DNA of 16,052 nt from Saccoglossus kowalevskii (taxonomy: Eukaryota; Hemichordata; Enteropneusta; Harrimaniidae): contig NW_003146939.1 in assembly GCF_000003605.2 (NCBI RefSeq), positions 1 to 16,052 on the forward strand, in the 5' to 3' direction. This document shows positions 9,834 through 16,052 of the stretch, piece after piece (the stretch's first letter is position 1; each line of letters opens with the position of its first letter). Both the position numbers and the translations under genes were made by a program. The notes under the pieces are model-generated. The model searched no databases. It was not told the DNA's origin and worked only from the letters and a program-made list of their open reading frames with translations.

Positions 9834-10121
9834 CTGCTAATGTAGTGAAACTGGTAGGTGTTGTCGATTTTGAATGTTGACCATCAGTACTAGTAACTGC
9901 GACCTGTATTGTATATGTTGTATTTGCTTTCAGATTAATCAAATCAACTGAGTTGTCTGATGATGCCACAGTCACATTCTGCCATTCATTGGAACCATCT
10001 GGCTTGTAATGTACAATGACACTGCCAATTAGATCTCCATCTTCTTCTGGAATTACCCACGATATGGAAGCACCTTCATCACTGACATCAGTAATTTCCA
10101 CATCTCTTGGTAATGGTAAAG
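9834..10121 (-). CDS. FN3 exon A, copy 11 (type II variant)
   Basis: Type II (Arg6, GAT at Asp28) with Lys65-Ala66 replacing Glu/Lys-Pro in the tyrosine-corner approach (LKAN). This pair is shared only with copy 14. Confidence 0.88.
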
Positions 10122-10284
10122 CTGGATAAAAAACAAAAACATAGTATGATTTACAGTAGGGTAAATACATATTTCAAACATTTCCCCTGAAGTTATATAA
10201 TATCAATGCAGATTAACACTTCTGTTGCAAAACATTTTGCTTTCACACACTGACAATTTCCCCTACTTTGTGGTAGAAGATTAC

Positions 10285-10569
10285 CTTCAGTGGTGAATAC
10301 AATCTCGTTGCTGTCTTTTGATCTTGTTTGATCCGCAGTGACAGAAAGTAGACGAACGGTATATTCCACATTAACAGACAGGTTGGTGAGAGTGAACATA
10401 TTTAGAGATGTTGGTAAGAATGATGTATTCCTCCAGTCTTGCATACTATTGGTAGGTTTATATTGCACTACTGAGCCTGATATATCAGAGTTTAGATCAA
10501 GCAACCATGTAACTGTTGCCTCTCTTGTTCCAATGTTGATGATGCTTATGTTATACGGGAGCAGGAGAT
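10285..10569 (-). CDS. FN3 exon B, copy 11 (type II, Asp86)
   Basis: Type II (Leu61, Thr78, Gln81) with Asn12 and with Asp86 replacing Gly in the F-G loop (SKDSN). Its protein is the same as B copies 12 and 15. Confidence 0.88.
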
Positions 10570-10803
10570 CTAGTAGAGATATGAAATGAGAATATCTAAA
10601 TATAATCTTTTACATCAAAAATGTAAGTTAACAGTGGTGCATGGTGCATCTCTGATGATGCCATGCATAATTGCAAGAACAAATGTAATTTTACTATAAC
10701 AGTATTTTGGTTCTTATATTTACATTGAAAAAGTGTTCAGTGTAACTATTCATGGTGCAACAGTATTCGCTAATTGCAAGAGTTTCTACAATTGATCACC
10801 TAC

Positions 10804-11091
10804 CTGCTAATGTAGTGAAACTGGTAGGTGTTGTCGATTTTGAATGTTGACCATCAGTACTAGTAACTGCGACCTGTATTGTATATGTTGTATTTGGTTC
10901 CAGATTAATCAAATCAACTGAGTTGTCTGATGATGCCACAGTCACATTCTGCCATTCATTGGAACCATCTGGCTTGTAATGTACAATGACACTGCCAATT
11001 AGATCTCCGTCTTCTTCTGGAATTACCCACGATATGGAAGCACCTTCATCACTGACATCAGTAATTTCCACATCTCTTGGTAATGGTAAAG
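10804..11091 (-). CDS. FN3 exon A, copy 12 (mosaic)
   Basis: Arg6 at the 5' end is type II, but GAC at Asp28 and Glu65 are type I. The acceptor-side A run of the intron above it is one base longer than usual (seven A after ggat), a change shared only with copy 13. Confidence 0.88.
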
Positions 11092-11255
11092 CTGGATAAA
11101 AAAACAAAAACATAATATGATTTACAGTAGGGTAAATACATATTTCAAACATTTCCCCTGAAGTTATATAATATCAATGCAGATTAACACTTCTGTTGCA
11201 AAACATTTTGCTTTCACACACTGACAATTTCCCCTACTTTGTGGTAGAAGATTAC

Positions 11256-11540
11256 CTTCAGTGGTGAATACAATCTCGTTGCTGTCTTTTGATCTTGTTT
11301 GATCCGCAGTGACAGAAAGTAGACGAACGGTATATTCCACATTAACAGACAGGTTGGTGAGAGTGAACATATTTAGAGATGTTGGTAAGAATGATGTATT
11401 CCTCCAGTCTTGCATACTATTGGTAGGTTTATATTGCACTACTGAGCCTGATATATCAGAGTTTAGATCAAGCAACCATGTAACTGTTGCCTCTCTTGTT
11501 CCAATGTTGATGATGCTTATGTTATACGGGAGCAGGAGAT
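11256..11540 (-). CDS. FN3 exon B, copy 12 (type II, Asp86)
   Basis: Protein identical to B copy 11 directly below it. With the shared A-run length and the shared hairpin-loop variant, it marks a recent 971 bp single-unit duplication. Confidence 0.88.
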
Positions 11541-11774
11541 CTAGTAGAGATATGAAATGAGAATATCTAAATATAATCTTTTACATCAAAAATGTAAGTT
11601 AACAGTGGTGCATGGTGCATCTCTGATGATGCCATGCATAATTGCAAGAACAAATGTAATTTTACTATAACAGTATTTTGGTTCTTATATTTACATTGAA
11701 AAAGTGTTCAGTGTAACTATTCATGGTGCAACAGTATTCGCTAATTGCAAGAGTTTCTACAATTGATCACCTAC

Positions 11775-12062
11775 CTGCTAATGTAGTGAAACTGGTAGGT
11801 GTTGTCGATTTTGAATGTTGACCATCAGTACTAGTAACTGCGACCTGTATTGTATATGTTGTATTTGGTTCCAGATTAATCAAATCAACTGAGTTGTCTG
11901 ATGATGCCACAGTCACATTCTGCCATTCATTGGAACCATCTGGCTTGTAATGTACAATGACACTGCCAATTAGATCTCCGTCTTCTTCTGGAATTACCCA
12001 CGATATGGAAGCACCTTCATCACTGACATCAGTAATTTCCACATCTCTTGGTAATGGTAAAG
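11775..12062 (-). CDS. FN3 exon A, copy 13 (mosaic, twin of copy 12)
   Basis: Protein identical to A copy 12 (Arg6, GAC at Asp28, Glu65), with the same seven-A run at the acceptor side. The intron above it is the I' form, so the 971 bp duplication ends close to this point. Confidence 0.88.
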
Positions 12063-12225
12063 CTGGATAAAAAAACAAAAACATAATATGATTTACAGTA
12101 GGGTAAATGCATATTTCCATATTTTCTCTGAAGTTATATAATATCAATGCACATTAGCACTTCTCTTGCACAACAGTTTATTTTTACACGCTGGCAATTT
12201 CTCCTACTTTTGCACAAAAGATTAC

Positions 12226-12510
12226 CTTCAGTGGTGAATACAATCTCGTTGCTGCCTTTTGATCTTGTTTGGTCGGCAGAGACAGAAAGTAGACGAACGG
12301 TATATTCCGCATTAACAGACAGGTTGGTGAGAGTGAACATATTTAGAGATGTTGGTAAGAATGATGTATTCCTCCAGTCTTGCATACTATTGGTAGGTTT
12401 ATATTGCACTACTGAGCCTGATATATCAGAGTTTAGATCAAGCAACCATGTAACTGTTGCCTCTCTTGTTCCAATGCTGATGATACTTATGTTATACGGG
12501 AGCAGGAGGT
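12226..12510 (-). CDS. FN3 exon B, copy 13 (type I' variant)
   Basis: Third subtype: Ser78 as in type I with Gln81 as in type II. Ser12 and Leu61 are present, with a private Ala68 replacing Val just before the tyrosine corner (SVNAEY). The donor-side intron has the I' signature cttttgcacaaaag. Confidence 0.88.
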
Positions 12511-12744
12511 CTAGTAGAGAAATGAAATGAGAATATCTAAAGATAATCATTTACATAAAAAATGTAAGTTAACACTGGTGCATGGTGCACCTCCGATGAT
12601 GCCATGCATAATTGCAAGAACAAATGTAATTTTACTATAACAGTATTTTGGTTCTTATATTTACATTGAAAAAGTGTTTAGTGTAACTATTCATGGTGCA
12701 ACAGTATTCGCTAATTGCAAGAGTTTCTACAATTGATCACCTAC

Positions 12745-13032
12745 CTGCTAATGTAGTGAAACTGGTAGGTGTTGTCGATTTTGAATGTTGACCATCAGTA
12801 CTAGTAACTGCGACCTGTATTGTATATGTTGTATTTGCTTTCAGATTAATCAAATCAACTGAGTTGTCTGATGATGCCACAGTCACATTCTGCCATTCAT
12901 TGGAACCATCTGACTTGTAATGTACAATGACACTGCCAATTAGATCTCCGTCTTCTTCTGGAATTACCCACGATATGGAAGCACCTTCATCACTGACATC
13001 AGTAATTTCCACATCTCTTGGTAATGGTAAAG
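12745..13032 (-). CDS. FN3 exon A, copy 14 (variant)
   Basis: Arg6 and GAC at Asp28, with Ser41 replacing Pro in the C-C' turn (HYKSDG, shared with copy 16) and Lys65-Ala66 (shared with copy 11). It combines markers of two distant copies. Confidence 0.88.
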
Positions 13033-13194
13033 CTGGATAAAAAACAAAAACATAATATGATTTACAGTAGGGTAAATGCATATTTCCATATTTTCTCTGA
13101 AGTTATATAATATCAATGCACATTAGCACTTCTCTTGCACAACAGTTTATTTTTACACGCTGGCAATTTCTCTTACTTTTGCACAAAAGATTAC

Positions 13195-13479
13195 CTTCAG
13201 TGGTGAATACAATCTCGTTGCTGCCTTTTGATCTTGTTTGGTCGGCAGAGACAGAAAGTAGACGAACGGTATATTCCACATTAACAGACAGGTTGGTGAA
13301 AGTGAACATATTTAGAGATGCTGGTAAGAATGATGTATTCCTCCAGTCTTGCATACTATTGGTAGGTTTATATTGCACTACTGAGCCTGATATATCAGAG
13401 TTTAGATCAAGCAACCATGTAACTGTTGCTTCTCTTGTTCCAATGTTGATGATGCTTATGTTATACGGGAGCAGGAGGT
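13195..13479 (-). CDS. FN3 exon B, copy 14 (type I')
   Basis: Type I' (Ser78, Gln81) with Asn12, Phe61 and Ala54 replacing Thr (LPASL). Its protein is the same as B copy 16, from which it is separated by a type II unit. Confidence 0.88.
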
Positions 13480-13713
13480 CTAGTAGAGAAATGAAATGAG
13501 AATATCTAAAGATAATCATTTACATAAAAAATGTAAGTTAACACTGGTGCATGGTGCATCTCCGATGATGCCATGCATAATTGCAAGAACAAATGTAATT
13601 TTACTATAACAGTATTTTGGTTCTTATATTTACATTGAAAAAGTGTTTAGTGTAACTATTCATGGTGCAACAGTATTCGCTAATTGCAAGAGTTTCTACA
13701 ATTGATCACCTAC

Positions 13714-14001
13714 CTGCTAATGTAGTGAAACTGGTAGGTGTTGTCGATTTTGAATGTTGACCATCAGTACTAGTAACTGCGACCTGTATTGTATATGTTG
13801 TATTTGGTTTCAGATTAATCAAATCAACTGAGTTGTCTGATGATGCCACAGTCACATTCTGCCATTCATTGGAACCATCTGGCTTGTAATGTACAATGAC
13901 ACTGCCAATTAGATCTCCGTCTTCTTCTGGAATTACCCACGATATGGAAGCACCTTCATCACTGACATCAGTAATTTCCACATCTCTTGGTAATGGTAAA
14001 G
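13714..14001 (-). CDS. FN3 exon A, copy 15 (type II-like)
   Basis: Arg6 and Lys65 give the type II protein. Asp28 is GAC, as in type I, so the DNA is a silent mosaic of the two types. Confidence 0.88.
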
Positions 14002-14164
14002 CTGGATAAAAAACAAAAACATAATATGATTTACAGTAGGGTAAATACATATTTCAAACATTTCCCCTGAAGTTATATAATATCAATGCAGATTAACACT
14101 TCTGTTGCAAAACATTTTGCTTTCACACACTGACAATTTCCCCTACTTTGTGGTAGAAGATTAC

Positions 14165-14449
14165 CTTCAGTGGTGAATACAATCTCGTTGCTGTCTTTTG
14201 ATCTTGTTTGATCCGCAGTGACAGAAAGTAGACGAACGGTATATTCCACATTAACAGACAGGTTGGTGAGAGTGAACATATTTAGAGATGTTGGTAAGAA
14301 TGATGTATTCCTCCAGTCTTGCATACTATTGGTAGGTTTATATTGCACTACTGAGCCTGATATATCAGAGTTTAGATCAAGCAACCATGTAACTGTTGCC
14401 TCTCTTGTTCCAATGTTGATGATGCTTATGTTATACGGGAGCAGGAGAT
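14165..14449 (-). CDS. FN3 exon B, copy 15 (type II, Asp86)
   Basis: Same protein as B copies 11 and 12 (Asn12, Leu61, Thr78, Gln81, Asp86), and followed by the same hairpin-loop variant in the next intron. These three units therefore share a recent common source. Confidence 0.88.
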
Positions 14450-14683
14450 CTAGTAGAGATATGAAATGAGAATATCTAAATATAATCTTTTACATCAAAA
14501 ATGTAAGTTAACAGTGGTGCATGGTGCATCTCTGATGATGCCATGCATAATTGCAAGAACAAATGTAATTTTACTATAACAGTATTTTGGTTCTTATATT
14601 TACATTGAAAAAGTGTTTAGTGTAACTATTCATGGTGCAACAGTATTCGCTAATTGCAAGAGTTTCTACAATTGATCACCTAC

Positions 14684-14971
14684 CTGCTAATGTAGTGAAA
14701 CTGGTAGGTGTTGTCGATTTTGAATGTTGACCATCAGTACTAGTAACTCCGACCTGTATTGTATATGTTGTATTTGGTTTCAGATTAATCAAATCAACTG
14801 AGTTGTCTGATGATGCCACAGTCACATTCTGCCATTCATTGGAACCATCTGACTTGTAATGTACAATGACACTGCCAATTAGATCTCCGTCTTCTTCTGG
14901 AATTACCCACGATATGGAAGCACCTTCATCACTGACATCAGTAATTTCCACATCTCTTGGTAATGGTAAAG
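14684..14971 (-). CDS. FN3 exon A, copy 16 (variant)
   Basis: Arg6, Lys65 and Ser41 (as in copy 14), plus a private Gly75 replacing Ala in strand F (QVGVTS). All landmark residues and both sequons are kept. Confidence 0.88.
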
Positions 14972-15133
14972 CTGGATAAAAAACAAAAACATAATATGAT
15001 TTACAGTAGGGTAAATGCATATTTCCATATTTTCTCTGAAGTTATATAATATCAATGCACATTAGCACTTCTCTTGCACAACAGTTTATTTTTACACGCT
15101 GGCAATTTCTCTTACTTTTGCACAAAAGATTAC

Positions 15134-15418
15134 CTTCAGTGGTGAATACAATCTCGTTGCTGCCTTTTGATCTTGTTTGGTCGGCAGAGACAGAAAGTAG
15201 ACGAACGGTATATTCCACATTAACAGACAGGTTGGTGAAAGTGAACATATTTAGAGATGCTGGTAAGAATGATGTATTCCTCCAGTCTTGCATACTATTG
15301 GTAGGTTTATATTGCACTACTGAGCCTGATATATCAGAGTTTAGATCAAGCAACCATGTAACTGTTGCTTCTCTTGTTCCAATGTTGATGATGCTTATGT
15401 TATACGGGAGCAGGAGGT
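15134..15418 (-). CDS. FN3 exon B, copy 16 (type I')
   Basis: Protein identical to B copy 14 (Ala54, Phe61, Ser78, Gln81). It is the last complete B exon before the right edge, and it is preceded in transcript order by the shortened intron at 15419-15555. Confidence 0.88.
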
Positions 15419-15555
15419 CTAGTAGAGAAATGAAATGAGAATATCTAAAGATAATCATTTACATAAAAAATGTAAGTTAACACTGGTGCATGGTGCATCT
15501 CCGATGATGCCATGCATAATGCTAATTGCAAGAGTTTCTACAATTGATCACCTAC
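15419..15555 (-). other. A-to-B intron with 97 bp deletion
   Basis: This intron is 137 bp where the other complete A-to-B introns are 234 bp. The sequence runs gcataat and then directly gctaattgc at 15520/15521; the 97 bases normally between them are absent. The hairpin (15487-15516), the donor GTAGGT and the acceptor are all retained, so splicing should be unaffected. No microhomology is visible at the joint. Confidence 0.85.
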
Positions 15556-15843
15556 CTGCTAATGTAGTGAAACTGGTAGGTGTTGTCGATTTTGAATGTT
15601 GACCATCAGTACTAGTAACTGCGACCTGTATTGTATATGTTGTATTTGGTTTCAGATTAATCAAATCAACTGAGTTGTCTGATGATGCCACAGTCACATT
15701 CTGCCATTCATTGGAACCATCTGGCTTGTAATGTACAATGACACTGCCAATTAGATCTCCATCTTCTTCTGGAATTACCCACGATATGGAAGCACCTTCA
15801 TCACTGACATCAGTAATTTCCACATCTCTTGGTAATGGTAAAG
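15556..15843 (-). CDS. FN3 exon A, copy 17 (type II)
   Basis: Protein identical to A copy 2 (Arg6, Lys65), with GAT at Asp28. It is the most upstream complete exon in transcript order. The intron above it (15844-16006, 163 bp) is type II. Confidence 0.88.
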
Positions 15844-16006
15844 CTGGATAAAAAACAAAAACATAATATGATTTACAGTAGGGTAAATACATATTTCAGA
15901 CATTTCCCCTGAAGTTATATAATATCAATGCAGATTAACACTTCTGTTGCAAAACATTTTGCTTTCACACACTGACAATTTCCCCTACTTTGTGGTAGAA
16001 GATTAC

Positions 16007-16052
16007 CTTCAGTGTGAATACATCTCGTTGCTGTCTTTTGATCTGTTTGATC
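16007..16052 (-). CDS. FN3 exon B, copy 17, partial and with frame breaks at the window edge
   Basis: Only the 3' end of the exon is present (strand G region, type II with the ctgtctttt Asp86 marker). Compared with the matching stretch in copies 11, 12 and 15, single bases are missing at about 16014 (cagtg-tg), 16021 (ac-atctcg) and 16043 (gatc-tgttt). Three losses in about 35 bases, with none in the 33 complete exons, point to poor sequence quality at a contig end more than to a broken gene. The donor GAAG/GTAATC is intact. Confidence 0.75.

Larger units (their letters stand above)
10190..12075 (-). repeat. Recent single-unit duplication (971 bp, units 11/12)
   Basis: The segment from about 10190 to 11105 and the segment from about 11161 to 12076 match in both exons' proteins, in the hairpin loop variant (ctctgatg) and in most introns. 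The seven-A run is seen at both A copies 12 and 13. They differ from the surrounding I/II alternation by placing two type II B exons side by side. The borders are approximate, as judged by eye. Confidence 0.6.
1..16052 (-). repeat. Tandem array of ~970 bp two-exon FN3 units (about 16.5 copies)
   Basis: The whole window is one direct tandem array. Successive A-exon low ends lie at 156, 1110, 2080, 3049, 4018, 4987, 5956, 6926, 7895, 8865, 9834, 10804, 11775, 12745, 13714, 14684 and 15556. Spacing is 969-971 bp except the first (954, a 15 bp deletion) and the last (872, a 97 bp deletion). Each unit holds exon B, a ~162 bp intron, exon A and a 234 bp intron in transcript order. Units differ from each other by only a few percent, in introns as well as exons. 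Array and window share both ends, so neither border of the array is seen. Confidence 0.97.
156..16052 (-). other. Internal part of a giant poly-FN3 gene (multi-exon, both ends missing)
   Basis: Thirty-four exons on the minus strand can be spliced into one open frame. Exon B ends GAA-G and exon A starts CT, making an Ala codon at the B/A joint. Exon A ends GCA-G and exon B starts AC or AT, making Asp at the A/B joint. Seventeen 96-codon A domains plus sixteen 95-codon B domains give about 3,150 residues. The domains are cysteine-free FN3 modules with many Asn-X-Ser/Thr sequons, which suggests a secreted or cell-surface protein. Symmetric 1-1 exons are the classic signature of exon-shuffled extracellular modules. 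No N-terminus, membrane span, kinase, phosphatase or other domain is present, so receptor, matrix or adhesion roles cannot be separated. It could be a pseudogene array, but all complete exons and splice sites are intact. Confidence 0.88.

Noticed and set aside
1-16052. CRISPR array or bacterial repeat locus
   Set aside because: The units are ~970 bp and contain intron-split FN3 coding sequence; there are no short repeats with unique spacers.
1-16052. Transposon or LTR origin of the repeat
   Set aside because: There is no terminal inverted repeat, no target-site duplication, and no transposase or reverse transcriptase frame. The unit borders are arbitrary within a continuous gene.
1-16052. 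rRNA, tRNA or promoter/terminator elements
   Set aside because: No rRNA- or tRNA-like sequence and no promoter or poly-A context was seen. AT-rich stretches such as tatttacat and aaaaaacaaaaac are intron sequence repeated in each unit.
1-16052. Assigning the gene to a named family (tenascin, titin, usherin, Sidekick, receptor phosphatase)
   Set aside because: Only FN3 modules are visible, and these families differ by flanking domains that lie outside the window.

Overview
The window is a single minus-strand piece of a eukaryotic, almost certainly metazoan, gene. It consists entirely of a tandem array of about 969-971 bp units. Each unit carries two short exons, and each exon encodes one complete fibronectin type III (FN3) domain of about 95 residues. 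I call them exon A (288 nt) and exon B (285 nt). There are 17 A exons, 16 complete B exons and one B exon cut by the right edge. Every exon has AG/GT borders on the minus strand and is flanked by phase-1 introns on both sides, so any number of units can be added or removed without changing the frame. The 33 complete exons add up to about 3,150 residues of uninterrupted poly-FN3 protein. No start codon, signal peptide, membrane segment, stop or poly-A signal is visible, so the gene continues beyond both ends.

Layout, reading in transcript order (high to low coordinates): B exon, about 162 bp intron (B-to-A), A exon, 234 bp intron (A-to-B), next B exon, and so on. No gap exceeds 234 bp. Unit length is disturbed only by a 15 bp deletion in the lowest-coordinate B-to-A intron, a 97 bp deletion in the A-to-B intron at 15419-15555, and single-base A-run changes. 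Units fall into two main sequence types (I and II) that largely alternate, giving a dimeric higher-order repeat of about 1.94 kb; a third type (I') appears at 12.1-15.5 kb. Introns are as similar between units as exons, which points to very recent amplification or ongoing homogenisation. Several exons are visible mosaics of types I and II.

Organism: a low-GC animal genome with short introns. A marine invertebrate such as a sponge or cnidarian would fit, but nothing here fixes the taxon. The protein is probably extracellular: the domains lack cysteine, carry the FN3 core tryptophan and tyrosine-corner residues, and hold about 81 N-glycosylation sequons. It could be the ectodomain of a giant adhesion or receptor protein; its function cannot be told from this stretch. 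The last 45 bases carry three single-base losses in coding sequence, most simply explained as low-quality sequence at a contig end. Because the units are so similar, the true copy number may differ from what is assembled.
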